Positions 35,105 through 44,986 of a DNA stretch of 64,000 nt are shown here, piece after piece. Origin of the DNA: Nodularia sp. NIES-3585. Its GTDB lineage: Bacteria; Cyanobacteriota; Cyanobacteriia; Cyanobacteriales; Nostocaceae. The stretch's first letter is position 1. Each line of letters begins with the position of its first letter. The stretch spans positions 941,567-1,005,566 of the forward strand of contig NZ_BDUB01000001.1 in the NCBI RefSeq assembly GCF_002218065.1, written 5' to 3'. Under the pieces are notes generated by a model that did no database searches, was not told where the DNA came from, and saw nothing but the letters and a program-made list of their open reading frames with translations. The position numbers were made by a program, and so were the translations under genes.

Positions 35105-37705
35105 ATGAAAAAGCAGCGATTTTTTAAGTCTGTTGACAACAGCGAACACCAAAAACCAGAAATAGCACACAGAACAATGGCAAAAACGGTCAGGATTCGA
35201 CGGGGAATTGATGCAGTATGTCTAGGCTGGGTGCATGAAAAGCGTTCTTCTGTTGTGTTAGCGATCGCTGTAGTATCTCTTACAGGGGTTATGGGGCATA
35301 AACTATACAATCAACCCCAGTTGGCAGTAGGTACTCCTGCACCCGAAACGATGAAAGCACCCTATGCGGCTAAGGTTGAGGATAAAGAAGAGACAGAAGC
35401 CCAACGCCAAGCCGCTAGTAGAAGTTCTGTCCGAGTGTTGATGGTTGATGTTTCCAGGACTGAAAGAATCAACAAAAATTTACAGCAACTTCTGGATGAA
35501 GGCAATAAAATTCGTACCACAGCCGGAGTTTTTCCTTTTTTTGATATCTCAGTTTTGTCTGTTCCTACCCAGCATTATCTTCGCTCCTGTTCGCCATCGG
35601 AATGGAAAACGCTACTGATAACTTTAAAAAATACTAGTCAACTGAATTCAGGCTGGTTAGTTGGCAAAAACAGAAGTAATCTTGAAAATAGACAATCAGG
35701 TGGAATCGCACAAAAACTCCCCACTTCCGAATTTTTGCCTTTATTCCCATCTTCTAGAGGTTCGGCGATTTCAGAACACCAATCTCTGTATAGTCTGCTC
35801 AATTCAGGTAGTCTACCCCTGTTTCTGTCTCCTTTAGATGAAAAACCCGTTAATATTACCCAAAACACTGACTTTACTCAAGCAGTAGCCGAACTAAAGG
35901 CTTATCGCGCCTCAACTTCAGAGCAAAATTTAGATTCACTCATAGTCAAAACCTCGCAAGTACGCCAAGCATATACCCAAGCAAAAATCCAACTCTTACA
36001 GCCAGAGAAGGCTAGTTCTAAGAGAGTTTACAGCGAAACTGCCCTCCTGAGATTATCAGATAACGAATGGAGTCAAGCACAAACAGGAATTCGCCGCAGT
36101 GCAGATAGGATTTTGGCTCAAGGAATTCCCCCAGGACTACCTTCAAGTATTCTCCAGAATGCGGTGAAGCTGAATGTACAGGAATTTGTGCCAAAAAATG
36201 CTGAACCTGTGGTAACCAAATTGCTGTTATCTGTGCTGCAACCTAATCTTAAGAATGATGAGGAACAAACCAAACTACAAATACAGCAAGCGTCAGATGG
36301 TGTATTACCTGTAATGGTGGAGATACAGAAAGGAGAACTGATTGTCACCAAGGGAGAAGATATTACTAAATGGCACTTTGATGTCCTGGAGCATTATCAA
36401 TTAATTCGTCGGGAGAATAACTGGCTAGAATTGGCAAAATTAGCCGGAATTGTGACTGTAGCAATTGGCGTTTTTGTTGTAGTCGCAAGACAAATGAAGT
36501 GTAAATTGCGGCAGCGGGATTACCTGTTAGTATTGCTTCTGACTCTCAGTACCCCAGGAGTGCTAGCCTTGGGCGTACCTTATACTACTTGGAGCGCCGT
36601 TGGTTTATTATTGGGTAGTTTTTATGCACCTGTTTTGGGTACGACTGTTGTCGGACTGCTGCTGCTCATTCTTCCAATGACCGTGGAAATCAGTATAATT
36701 TCGCTTTTAGCTGGTGGAGCGGCGGGAATATTGGGGAGTATCATGGCGCAAAGATTGCGATCGCGTGAAGAATTAGCATTATTAGGTGTAGCGATCGCTG
36801 TCACCCAGGGTGGTGTATACCTGATTATGAAGCTCCTCATCGGTGCAGCATTTGGCGGCGGTTGGTATTTTGTACTTCAAAGCTCAGGATTATTTGCTTT
36901 ATCTGGTTTAGCCTGGAGTATTGTCGCCTTGGGCTTAAGTCCTTATTTGGAAAAGGTATTTGATTTAGTTACTCCCATTCGATTAGCTGAACTAGCTAAT
37001 CCGAATCGCCCCTTATTAAAACGACTCGCCACTGAAACCCCTGGAACCTTTCAGCATACTCTGTTGGTGGCTACTCTGGCTGAAGCTGCTGCCAAACATC
37101 TGGGATGTAATGTAGAACTGGTCAGGGCTGGAACTCTCTATCATGATATTGGTAAAATGCATGACCCTCTAGGCTTTATTGAGAATCAAATGGGAGGGCC
37201 GAATAAACATGAAACAGAGATTCAAGACCCTTGGAAGAGTGCAGCAATTATCAAAAAGCACGTGACTGAAGGATTGGTAATGGCGCAAAAACACCTTTTA
37301 CCCACAGCCATACAAGCTTTTATTCCTGAGCATCAAGGAACGATGTTAATTGCGTACTTTTATCACCAAGCACAACAAATGTCTCAGGAAAATCCCAATT
37401 TAATCCTAGATGATGCAGATTTTCGTTATGACGGACCAATTCCCCAATCACGGGAAACCGGCATAGTCATGTTAGCAGACTCCTGCGAAGCGGCACTGCG
37501 ATCGCTCAAAGATGCCACTCCAGAGCAAGCCTTAGCCATGCTCAATAATATACTCCGTGCCAAATGGCAAGATAATCAAATGGTAGATTCAGGACTGACA
37601 CGGCAAGAAATGTCAGAAATCAGTCAAATCTTCGTAGATGTTTGGCAACAATTTCACCACAAGCGCATTGCTTATCCCAAATTAAAGGCAGGTAAAAATG
37701 GGTAA
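35105..37705 (+). CDS. 7TM-HD domain phosphohydrolase, PgpH-like
   Basis: About 866 residues from the ATG at 35105; the frame extends to a GTG at 34988. One membrane helix (VVLAIAVVSLTGVMG) precedes a long extracytoplasmic region, then a bundle of about seven helices (roughly 440-640), and a cytoplasmic HD domain with TFQHTLLVATLAEAAA, LYHDIGKMHDP and EHQGTMLIAYFYHQA. PgpH-type proteins degrade c-di-AMP; that substrate is inferred here. The region 34880-35104 has no other gene. Confidence 0.87.
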   Translation: MKKQRFFKSVDNSEHQKPEIAHRTMAKTVRIRRGIDAVCLGWVHEKRSSVVLAIAVVSLTGVMGHKLYNQPQLAVGTPAPETMKAPYAAKVEDKEETEAQRQAASRSSVRVLMVDVSRTERINKNLQQLLDEGNKIRTTAGVFPFFDISVLSVPTQHYLRSCSPSEWKTLLITLKNTSQLNSGWLVGKNRSNLENRQSGGIAQKLPTSEFLPLFPSSRGSAISEHQSLYSLLNSGSLPLFLSPLDEKPVNITQNTDFTQAVAELKAYRASTSEQNLDSLIVKTSQVRQAYTQAKIQLLQPEKASSKRVYSETALLRLSDNEWSQAQTGIRRSADRILAQGIPPGLPSSILQNAVKLNVQEFVPKNAEPVVTKLLLSVLQPNLKNDEEQTKLQIQQASDGVLPVMVEIQKGELIVTKGEDITKWHFDVLEHYQLIRRENNWLELAKLAGIVTVAIGVFVVVARQMKCKLRQRDYLLVLLLTLSTPGVLALGVPYTTWSAVGLLLGSFYAPVLGTTVVGLLLLILPMTVEISIISLLAGGAAGILGSIMAQRLRSREELALLGVAIAVTQGGVYLIMKLLIGAAFGGGWYFVLQSSGLFALSGLAWSIVALGLSPYLEKVFDLVTPIRLAELANPNRPLLKRLATETPGTFQHTLLVATLAEAAAKHLGCNVELVRAGTLYHDIGKMHDPLGFIENQMGGPNKHETEIQDPWKSAAIIKKHVTEGLVMAQKHLLPTAIQAFIPEHQGTMLIAYFYHQAQQMSQENPNLILDDADFRYDGPIPQSRETGIVMLADSCEAALRSLKDATPEQALAMLNNILRAKWQDNQMVDSGLTRQEMSEISQIFVDVWQQFHHKRIAYPKLKAGKNG

Positions 37706-37740
37706 TAGTCATTAGTCATTAGTCATTAGTCATTAGTCAT
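37706..37740. repeat. Heptamer tandem repeat (TAGTCAT)
   Basis: Five TAGTCAT units from just after the HD gene stop into the TetR gene stop codon. A second heptamer run (CACCCTG units, 37764-37790) lies inside the last codons of that TetR gene. Confidence 0.85.
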
Positions 37741-38441
37741 TGGAAACTTACCTTCTTCTCCCCCCTGCACCCTGCACCCTGCCCCCCTGCCTCTTTCTTT
37801 CCTACTCCAGCTAAAATCAAATTAACTGCCTCTTCACAGTACTGCTCAATCATTTCAGGAGTCAGTAGTTGCAAATCTGGTCTAATATGCTTCAGGTTTT
37901 CGTGGGCGTTGAAATAAAAATTACAAATTCCCGCAATTTGGAGAGTGACGAGAAAAGTATCCAGCTGACGGAAACAACCCTCGGAAATTCCCCGTTCTAA
38001 AATGTTGATCACATACCCGAAATTTTCTTCCCAATTCCCCAACTTAAAATATTTACCCTGATTTTGGTTCGCTTCTTGAAACCACAGCATCCCTCTTTGT
38101 GGATGTACCGATTCGTAAGCAATCACCTGTTTAATCAGCATTTTCAAGGCTACATCTGCCGGAAACTGATCCAAATTTAGCTGTTGAACCCCTTCCGACA
38201 TTTCCACCACCGGACGTTGCAAAACCTCCTTATATAACCCTTCCTTGTTCTGGAAGTAGTAGTAAATCATCGCTGTGGTGACTCCTGCACCTTTAGCGAT
38301 CGCCTCTGTCCGCGCCCCACTCAGCCCATTTCTGGAGAACTCTGCTTCTGCTGCATCAAGAATCTGCTTTTTTGTCGCCTCTGCATCACGCACTTGACGC
38401 GCTTTTTTAGACGAAAGTTTTGACTGTGTTGAACGACTCAC
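37737..38441 (-). CDS. TetR-family transcriptional regulator
   Basis: 234 residues. The helix-turn-helix is in the first 65 residues (AEAEFSRNGLSGARTEAIAKGAGVTTAMIYYYF read in parts as AEFSRNGLSGARTEAIAKG and GVTTAMIYYYFQNKEGLY). The C-terminal helical domain should bind a ligand. The final residues (GGQGAGCRGEKK) come from a CACCCTG heptamer repeat. It is divergent from the Rieske protein gene, with palindromes in the shared gap, so it likely represses that gene and itself. Confidence 0.88.
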   Translation of the reverse strand: MSRSTQSKLSSKKARQVRDAEATKKQILDAAEAEFSRNGLSGARTEAIAKGAGVTTAMIYYYFQNKEGLYKEVLQRPVVEMSEGVQQLNLDQFPADVALKMLIKQVIAYESVHPQRGMLWFQEANQNQGKYFKLGNWEENFGYVINILERGISEGCFRQLDTFLVTLQIAGICNFYFNAHENLKHIRPDLQLLTPEMIEQYCEEAVNLILAGVGKKEAGGQGAGCRGEKKVSFQ

Positions 38442-38472
38442 GTGCTTACCATCATACTCACGACTGACATCT

Positions 38473-38547
38473 TAACTAAAAATTTGGTTAGTGGTTGACA
38501 AAAATGATGAAATTTCTTAGATTATATATTAACTAAAAAATTAGTTA
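38473..38547 (+). promoter_or_regulatory. Promoter with two TetR-type operator palindromes
   Basis: TTGACA (38495-38500), a 17-base spacer and TAGATT (38518-38523) form a good promoter for the Rieske gene. A perfect palindrome TAACTAA-AAAA-TTAGTTA (38530-38547) covers the expected start point. A looser one, ACTAA-8-TTAGT within TAACTAAAAATTTGGTTAGT (38475-38493), lies just upstream of the -35. Both are near the divergent tetR start. Confidence 0.6.
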
Positions 38548-38642
38548 GCGAAAATAACACCTATGCAAAAACTCTCTTAAACACTTATTTAGGTTTTGCG
38601 TTAACCTTACGTTTTTTGATAATTTTGCCTAAATTGTGATAA

Positions 38643-39638
38643 ATGATTAAAAATACTTCAAATATGGTGGTTAGCTCAATAAAACCAATTTTACCCGGCG
38701 CACCTTGGTTAATTGCTCATAAATCAATGTTGGGAATTAATCAACCCCAAAAAATTACTTTAAATGGACATGATTATGTTCTTTGGCAAAATCCAAAAGG
38801 TGAGGTGTTTGCCCTAAAAAATATCTGTCCACATATGCAAGCACCTTTATCTGATGGCTGGATTTGTGAAGAAAAAAATACGATAACTTGTCCTTTTCAT
38901 GCTTTAGAATTTGATAGTAAAGGTAGACTATATCAAAAATATAAAAATAAAGAAAATACTCAACCAATCACCGAGCCATTAGAGTTAATTATTAGCAATG
39001 ATTGCATCTGGACTTATGGCGGATTTGAACCGAAATTGCCCATTCCAGATTTGCATCAAAAAATTGTCGATACCTACGAATTTATGGGAGTAGCTGGAGA
39101 AACAAATATTCAGGGAGACTTCTTAAGTAGCTTAATGGTTAACTATGACTATAACCATCAAAATGGTACTCATCAAGAATTATTTAAAATTACATCCTGT
39201 AATGTTACTTCTTTTGAGGAAAATGGTTACTACTCTAAAGTAGAGCAAGAAATTAACAGAGCTAACAATACATTGGGAGAAATTATCAAAAATCCTGTTT
39301 TGAGTATCTTCCCTAAAAAACTAAATAATATACTTGAATACGCCTTTCCTTCCACTACAGTTTTCTTCGCTAAAACACCCATTAGTAATATTGCTCAAGT
39401 TCATATTCTTTACCCAGTAACAGAAACAATTACCAAAACATTTGTGTTGTTATATGCTCAGGGGATAAATCCTTTGTTAAAGTTGCTGCTAAAAAACTCA
39501 TTATTAAAAGCAGTGTCCGCAGTTGTTGAACAGGATACCAGTGCTATTGAAAGTCTGTACCCCCGACAACAACCAAAAATTAGACTACCAAATGAAGAGA
39601 TTATGTTTTATGCAGAAAAGCTTTACCATGATTGGTAA
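38643..39638 (+). CDS. Rieske 2Fe-2S oxygenase, aromatic-ring hydroxylase type
   Basis: 331 residues. The Rieske cluster ligands are Cys62 and His64 (NICPHMQAPL) and Cys83 and His86 (TCPFHALEF). The catalytic iron histidines are likely in NYDYNHQNGTHQELF, and the C-terminal PRQQPKIRLPNEEIMFYAEK resembles cyanobacterial oxygenases. The substrate is unknown. It is divergent from tetR and followed after 36 bases by a Uma2 gene. No reductase partner is nearby. Confidence 0.85.
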   Translation: MIKNTSNMVVSSIKPILPGAPWLIAHKSMLGINQPQKITLNGHDYVLWQNPKGEVFALKNICPHMQAPLSDGWICEEKNTITCPFHALEFDSKGRLYQKYKNKENTQPITEPLELIISNDCIWTYGGFEPKLPIPDLHQKIVDTYEFMGVAGETNIQGDFLSSLMVNYDYNHQNGTHQELFKITSCNVTSFEENGYYSKVEQEINRANNTLGEIIKNPVLSIFPKKLNNILEYAFPSTTVFFAKTPISNIAQVHILYPVTETITKTFVLLYAQGINPLLKLLLKNSLLKAVSAVVEQDTSAIESLYPRQQPKIRLPNEEIMFYAEKLYHDW

Positions 39639-39674
39639 ATGCTAGGCTATATTTATCAAGATTAACAGGCAAAT

Positions 39675-40250
39675 ATGAATGCCCTAATTCTTAACCTCAG
39701 CCCCGCCATTGATTTAACAGATGAACAGTTCTTCCAACTCTGTCAGAATAATCGAGATTTGCGACTTGAGCGCACAGCAGAGGGAGAATTAATTATTATG
39801 CCGCCAACAGGATGGAAAAGCGGAAATCGGAATTCTAAATTAACAGCCCGATTAGAAGTCTGGGCGGATGCTGATAGTACAGGCCTAGCTTTTGACTCCT
39901 CAACAGGTTACAAGCTTCCAAATGGTGCAAACCGCTCTCCTGATGCATCCTGGGTAAGTCGGGAACGATTAGAAGCTTTAAATCCAGATCCTGCGAAATT
40001 CTTACCAATGGCTCCTGATTTCGCCGTAGAATTACGTTCAGCTTCAGATAGCTTACAAACGTTGCAACTAAAAATGCAGGAGTATATTGACAACGGCGTG
40101 CGTCTTGGTTGGCTAATTGACCCTCAAAACCAACGAGTGGAAATTTACCGTTCAGGACAGGAAGTTGAGGTTCTACAATTGCCTATTAGCTTGTCTGGAG
40201 AAGATGTACTACCTGGGTTTGTGCTGGATTTAGCAGAGATTTTAAGTTAG
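39675..40250 (+). CDS. Uma2-family (DUF820) PD-(D/E)XK protein
   Basis: 191 residues. The pattern PDASWVSRERLEAL, PDFAVELRSASDSLQTLQLKMQEYIDNGVRLGWLIDP (in parts: PDFAVELRSASD, KMQEYIDNGVRLGWLIDP) and VEIYR is that of Uma2 nuclease-like proteins, which are very numerous in cyanobacteria. The Asp and Glu of the metal site are kept. The function is not known. It follows the Rieske gene closely but such genes are often mobile. Confidence 0.85.
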   Translation: MNALILNLSPAIDLTDEQFFQLCQNNRDLRLERTAEGELIIMPPTGWKSGNRNSKLTARLEVWADADSTGLAFDSSTGYKLPNGANRSPDASWVSRERLEALNPDPAKFLPMAPDFAVELRSASDSLQTLQLKMQEYIDNGVRLGWLIDPQNQRVEIYRSGQEVEVLQLPISLSGEDVLPGFVLDLAEILS

Positions 40251-40278
40251 GCGATCGCTGGTAAAATGACCAGAATAA

Positions 40279-41514
40279 CTAAGCTTGTGTAAATATTAAA
40301 AATCCTACTTGCAATAAACCAATAATAAAACCTAACACACCACCTAAAGTCACAATTGCCTGCAATTCATTTTTAACAATTCCCTCAATTGCAGCTTCTA
40401 AATCAGCGGGTGAAGTTGATTTTACCCGGTCAACAATGACTTGATCTATTGATAATATGGGAATTACCTGCGCTACAATTTTTTCTAAATCTTTTTCTAG
40501 ATATTTCTCTAAAATTTGAGCTAACTCTTGACTGACAACCTCTAAGGAAGAACTGACAACAGGTGAAGCACTAACACGACTAAGTAGTAATGTGGCTATA
40601 TTTTCCCAGTTCACAGAATCAGTTAACCCTTGGAGTAAATCGCCGCCACTCGTTTGGACATAATGACGTACACTTTCGCGTGTAGTCTTTCGCAGTTGGC
40701 GCACTGTCCCAATGGGCAGGTTTTGTAATGATAAATCTAGCAAAACTCTTTTCAGGCGATCGCCAATTTGCAAAACCTGAATCAATTCCTTTAAACGACC
40801 ATTCGTAGCATCTTTTTCATCTAAACAAAAAGTTCTTAACCTTGTGAGAGTATTACGTAAACCGAATAAATTTGCTACTACCCAATAAGTACCACTCGTC
40901 TTTTCGCGAAAGCTTTCATCAATAGTTTGAATAGTGCGATCAGTCAGAAAATCAATAATAGCTTGCCGTAACACATCTGGCGGTAAAACTACCTGTAGCA
41001 ACCAATCAGCTAGCCTTGTTGATTGTTCTTCACTAAGTTGTAATTCCAGCAATACTTGGTCAAAAATTTGATTGATTTGTGCTTCTAAAAAATCTTCCCG
41101 CCTTGCCAAAACTTTAAGCAAACGAGGCAATGATTCTCCTAACAAATCACGCAAAATTCCTGCCACAATTTTGGCGCTTTTCTCGGTTTTCTCAACTTTG
41201 ATTTGTTCAACTGCCAATTGCAATAACCATAAAATTGCTGACTCTACGCGTTCTGTCTGTAACAAACGTCGCGCCAGATTTTGCAATTCTCCTGGAGTCA
41301 GCAACGACCCCATAATCGTCTTAGAAATGTTCTTAGCTAAACGTTCCTGGTTGCGAGGAATCAATCCAGGAGTAAATGGTACTTTTCGCCCAGCGAGATA
41401 AATTGCTTTATAGGGGCGAAATAACATTTTGATGGCTATATCGTTGGTGAAATAGCCAATCATGCCACCCAGCACCGGGGGTAATAAATAAAACCAAACG
41501 TGAGACCAATCCAA
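40279..41514 (-). CDS. DUF445 family membrane protein
   Basis: 411 residues. One hydrophobic segment at the start leads into [24 protein letters not shown] and [20 protein letters not shown], the DUF445 signature. A long helical region follows, and a C-terminal membrane helix ([18 protein letters not shown]). Probably membrane-anchored at both ends. The function is unknown. menG starts about 760 bases further along the strand's upstream side. Confidence 0.85.
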   Translation of the reverse strand: MDWSHVWFYLLPPVLGGMIGYFTNDIAIKMLFRPYKAIYLAGRKVPFTPGLIPRNQERLAKNISKTIMGSLLTPGELQNLARRLLQTERVESAILWLLQLAVEQIKVEKTEKSAKIVAGILRDLLGESLPRLLKVLARREDFLEAQINQIFDQVLLELQLSEEQSTRLADWLLQVVLPPDVLRQAIIDFLTDRTIQTIDESFREKTSGTYWVVANLFGLRNTLTRLRTFCLDEKDATNGRLKELIQVLQIGDRLKRVLLDLSLQNLPIGTVRQLRKTTRESVRHYVQTSGGDLLQGLTDSVNWENIATLLLSRVSASPVVSSSLEVVSQELAQILEKYLEKDLEKIVAQVIPILSIDQVIVDRVKSTSPADLEAAIEGIVKNELQAIVTLGGVLGFIIGLLQVGFLIFTQA

Positions 41515-41586
41515 AGTAAAAATTAAGAGAATTAGGATTGATGAGCGATAAGTGATGAGTTTAATACAAAACTCCTAACTCATAAC

Positions 41587-42276
41587 TCATTTACTGATTA
41601 CCAGCACTCCCATCATATCGTTCGCGATGGGGTAGTGTGTAACCAATGTAAAACCAACTTGACGGGCTAACTCTACTTGCTCTTGCCCAGTGGGGAAACG
41701 ATCTAAGCTAGGACTGATATAAGCATATTCTTCTTTTAAACCCATATTTTTGGCAATTGGTACAACTATACTATTTAAATACCATTGCTGAAAAGCGCGC
41801 AATTGCTGATTTCGAGGACGATGAAAATCTAAAATTGCTCCTTTACCGCCAGGCTTGAGAACGCGGTGTAATTCTTCAAGACTGCGGGGAATATTTGTAA
41901 CATTTCTTAAACCATAGCCCATTGTCGCGGCATCGAAGTAGTTATCATCAAAGGGCAAATCTAATGCATCGGCTTCTATCCAAGAAATGGCAGATTTGGG
42001 ATATTGGCTTTCGGCGCGTTTTTTAGCAGCGGCTAGAAGGTTGGGCGAGAAATCCACACCATACACCTTTCCCATAATTCCTGCATATTTAGCCAAACGA
42101 AATGCTAAATCACCACTCCCACAACATAAATCCAGGCAAGTATCCCCTGGTTTAGCTGCACTCCATTTAACTGTCATTTCCTTCCATATACGATGTTGTC
42201 CCAGACTCAACCAATTGTTCAAGTCGTCATAAACTGGAGCAATACGGTCAAAAATATCGCGAATTTCTTGATTCAT
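41587..42276 (-). CDS. menG: Demethylphylloquinone/menaquinone methyltransferase
   Basis: 229 residues. MNQEIRDIFDRIAPVYDDLN and LDLCCGSGDLAFRLAKYAG (SAM motif I) are typical UbiE/MenG sequences, and MGYGLRNVTNIPRSLEELHRVLKPGG is the second family signature. In cyanobacteria this enzyme adds the methyl group in phylloquinone, the photosystem I A1 cofactor. It is alone between a DUF445 gene and a receiver remnant. Confidence 0.92.
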   Translation of the reverse strand: MNQEIRDIFDRIAPVYDDLNNWLSLGQHRIWKEMTVKWSAAKPGDTCLDLCCGSGDLAFRLAKYAGIMGKVYGVDFSPNLLAAAKKRAESQYPKSAISWIEADALDLPFDDNYFDAATMGYGLRNVTNIPRSLEELHRVLKPGGKGAILDFHRPRNQQLRAFQQWYLNSIVVPIAKNMGLKEEYAYISPSLDRFPTGQEQVELARQVGFTLVTHYPIANDMMGVLVISK

Positions 42277-42361
42277 TGGTTAAAAGTTCCGACTAAAAAT
42301 ATATCCAATCATCCATAAGGTCAGGAGGCTTGGCTCAGAAACGAGTAAAAATATACTAGCA

Positions 42362-42514
42362 GCAGCCCTGACCGCCTAGTCCAGACCAGAAGATCGTAAC
42401 CGCGCCGTGTTGTCAGGTTATCAGGTACATATTGCCAAGCCCATTGAACCATCCGAACTGATTGCTGTAATCTCTAATCTCACAAAGCTAATACCGAAGA
42501 AACAGGAAGTCTAA
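42362..42514 (+). pseudogene. C-terminal remnant of a response-regulator receiver domain
   Basis: The frame reads AALTA, a TAG stop (42377), then SRPEDRNRAVLSGYQVHIAK followed by PIEPSELIAVISNL and a stop at 42512. This is the beta4-beta5-alpha5 end of a receiver, with the KP pair. TAG stands where a tyrosine (TAT) is usual in LTAYSRPEDR. Nothing of the N-terminal part was found upstream, so it is a dead fragment, probably of a hybrid kinase. Confidence 0.6.
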
Positions 42515-42516
42515 AT

Positions 42517-43500
42517 CTAACTTTTTGCAAGTTTGCACCCACTACTTGTAAGTGTTATTGCTACCAGTTCTGCTGATAAACGAATTAGGTTCAATTCATC
42601 TTCTCGCAAACAGGCTGGTTGTTGCCACTGAAGTGACAAAATCCCTAACATATGATTGCGGTAGGTAATAGGAATGACTAAATGCGCTTGCACACCGTTG
42701 TCTTGGTAGTGAGTTATCTTAGCGAGTTTGGCATCTTTGGCTACATCGAATGAAACTTGCATTTTTCCTGTGGCGATCGCTTCACGGGTCAATGGGTCTT
42801 GATCTAGCCAGTTTTTTAGACTACCAGCACGACAGTAGAAACCCTGGGTTGCCACTAGCTGATCGTCCTCAACTAACTGCAAAGTACAACTATCCGCTGT
42901 AAAACTGTCACTAAACGCAGTAGCAATCGGGGTTAAAGTTTCCTCTAAACTATCAGATGCTTGGCTTACTTGTACTAAAACAGTTAGCAATGCCATTTGG
43001 GCATTGGCACGGCGTAATTCTTCTGTGCGTTGTTTGAGTAAGCCGTAAGTTTCTGCTGCTCTTTGTACTAATGCCTTTAGTTCCCCTGGGTCCCAAGGCT
43101 TGGTAATATATTTGTACACCTGCCCAGAGTTAATCGCTTCTACCAAATCTTCGATATCAGTAAATCCTGTGAGGATTATCCTCACAGTATCTGGAAACTG
43201 AGGCAAAGTCTTGCTGAGAAACTCAGTTCCTTTCATTTCTGGCATCCGTTGATCGGAGATGATCACCGCTACTTCCCCTTCTGCTGCCAATACTTTCAGG
43301 GCATTGACACCACTATCGGCTTTGAGAACGGTAAAATCCCGTCGAAAGGTGCGATAAAGCAAATCGAGATTATCTGGCTCATCATCAACTACCAGAATTT
43401 TGAGTTTTGTTAGTTTTTCCAAAGTAGGTAATTGACGGCGACTTTTGGGCGTTTCAGCAATGGGATTATCCATGAGATAATTACTATCAGTATTAGCCAT
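42517..43500 (-). CDS. Receiver-GAF two-domain protein
   Basis: 327 residues. The receiver (about 32-150) has ILVVDDEPDN, the phosphoacceptor Asp in VIISDQRMPEMKG and KYITKPWDPGEL. A short coiled coil links to a GAF domain (about 175-320) that ends ILSLQWQQPACLREDELNLI. There is no DNA-binding or kinase domain, so it probably acts through protein contacts. Upstream 43501-43893 holds a hairpin and no gene. Confidence 0.88.
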   Translation of the reverse strand: MANTDSNYLMDNPIAETPKSRRQLPTLEKLTKLKILVVDDEPDNLDLLYRTFRRDFTVLKADSGVNALKVLAAEGEVAVIISDQRMPEMKGTEFLSKTLPQFPDTVRIILTGFTDIEDLVEAINSGQVYKYITKPWDPGELKALVQRAAETYGLLKQRTEELRRANAQMALLTVLVQVSQASDSLEETLTPIATAFSDSFTADSCTLQLVEDDQLVATQGFYCRAGSLKNWLDQDPLTREAIATGKMQVSFDVAKDAKLAKITHYQDNGVQAHLVIPITYRNHMLGILSLQWQQPACLREDELNLIRLSAELVAITLTSSGCKLAKS

Positions 43501-43766
43501 TATGTTATGTTCTGTACCCAGATTAATTGAGAATAGCGTTTAAGCCTTGCGTGGATTTACGAATGTAATTCAGCATAGTTCAAATTTATTGTGAGTAAGT
43601 CGAATTTCTGAGCTAGAGTTAGGTTAGTACACATAAATGTTACTCATTAGCAGTCAAAAGTTCCCAGCCTTTTTTGTATTGGAGTTTAGCGGCTTTATTA
43701 ACTTTTTTATACTAAATTTGTTTTTGCTGAACTGAAAAATACTTCTTTCCCCGCCAGCGAGGATTG

Positions 43767-43799
43767 TAGAGACGACGGTTGGGCGCGTCTGTCTACAGA
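43767..43799. repeat. Imperfect GTAGAGACG-family hairpin
   Basis: TGTAGAGACGACGG facing GCGCGTCTGTCTACA gives an interrupted stem of about 12 pairs. It belongs to the same dispersed family as 3395 and 13822 and lies in the 390-base gap before raf1. Confidence 0.45.
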
Positions 43800-43893
43800 T
43801 TATTTATCAAGTCCACAACTGTTAAAGATTAGAATAAGATTTCCGGAATAAAAATTAATCACCCTGTCAAGTTGAAGCTCCTGTGCCAGAATT

Positions 43894-44982
43894 ATGACTA
43901 ATCTATCTGAAAATGCTCAAAATCCTGAAAATGCTATTAACGACGATGTAGTAAAAGAGTTACTACGAAAGCTGAGGCAAAAACAAGGTAACTGGGTAGA
44001 GTGGGGAGTAGCGATCGCCTCCTTGCAAAAAGCTGGTTATGATCCACAAAAGATTTTTGAGGAAACTGGATTTGAGCCAATTCAACAAAATCAGGTAATT
44101 GTTGGCTCCCAAGTTTATAGTTCTTTAGCAGAAGGTGGTGCTTCGGAAGCCACGCGATCGCACTACACTACAAGGGGTAGCGATGTTTTATATGAACTAC
44201 GTTTGCTTACCCACGAAGAACGAGCTGCGGCGGCTGAACTCACCTTTATCCACAAACTCGATCTTGAAGAAGCACGGGAAGTCGCCAAAGCAATTAAAGA
44301 TTTCTCCCGCTTCCCACGTTTACCAGAAGGTTTTACCGCTCATCCTGGGGATGCAGTTGCTTATCAAGCCTGGAAACTAGCAAGACAATATACAGACTTG
44401 CAAGAGCGATCGCGCTTCATTGCCAAAGGTTTACGTTTTGCTCATACGCAAACAGCCAGAAACCAAATCGAACAGTTACTTGTAGATTTTACAGTTGTTT
44501 CCCAGCGTTCAGCACCTATTCTACCTTTTTATCGCTTTGAGTCGGAAGAAGAATTACCCCGGATCGTGCCTGTGGTAGGCGAGTTCCCATTAACACCACA
44601 AGACTTACAAAATGTACCTGTGGTAGAAACCATTGAACCATTTGGTTTAGTCAAGTTTGCGGGTGAACAAGCTTGGGTACCTTTACCGGGTTGGCAAGTA
44701 TTATTGAGTGCAGAAGACCCCGTGGCGATTTTCTGTAGTAGCGATCGCCTCCCCAACCAAGAAAAAAATCTGCCAAAACCAGTGCTGGTGGCTATAGATC
44801 GCGCTCAAAGAGAATGGAATGACTCCAGCTACTTTGTTGTTGAACACAAAGGTGAATTAGACTTCCAGTGGTTTGAAACCGAGCCAGAAATTCCTTTGCT
44901 AGGGCGAATTATTGTCATTGTGCGTCCTAAGAAAATCTTCGACGACGTGGTGAGCAAAGATTCCTGGCAAATTGACGAATAA
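43894..44982 (+). CDS. raf1: Rubisco accumulation factor 1
   Basis: 362 residues, the length of cyanobacterial Raf1. The N-terminal helical domain has LLRKLRQKQGNWVEWGVAIA and LQKAGYDPQKIFEETGFEP. A middle segment (YELRLLTHEERAAAAELTF, LPEGFTAHPGDAVAYQAWKL) and a beta-rich C-terminal dimerisation domain follow. Raf1 is a chaperone that joins Rubisco large subunits after GroEL folding. It is transcribed alone and followed by a heptamer repeat. Confidence 0.92.
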   Translation: MTNLSENAQNPENAINDDVVKELLRKLRQKQGNWVEWGVAIASLQKAGYDPQKIFEETGFEPIQQNQVIVGSQVYSSLAEGGASEATRSHYTTRGSDVLYELRLLTHEERAAAAELTFIHKLDLEEAREVAKAIKDFSRFPRLPEGFTAHPGDAVAYQAWKLARQYTDLQERSRFIAKGLRFAHTQTARNQIEQLLVDFTVVSQRSAPILPFYRFESEEELPRIVPVVGEFPLTPQDLQNVPVVETIEPFGLVKFAGEQAWVPLPGWQVLLSAEDPVAIFCSSDRLPNQEKNLPKPVLVAIDRAQREWNDSSYFVVEHKGELDFQWFETEPEIPLLGRIIVIVRPKKIFDDVVSKDSWQIDE

Positions 44983-44986
44983 ATGA

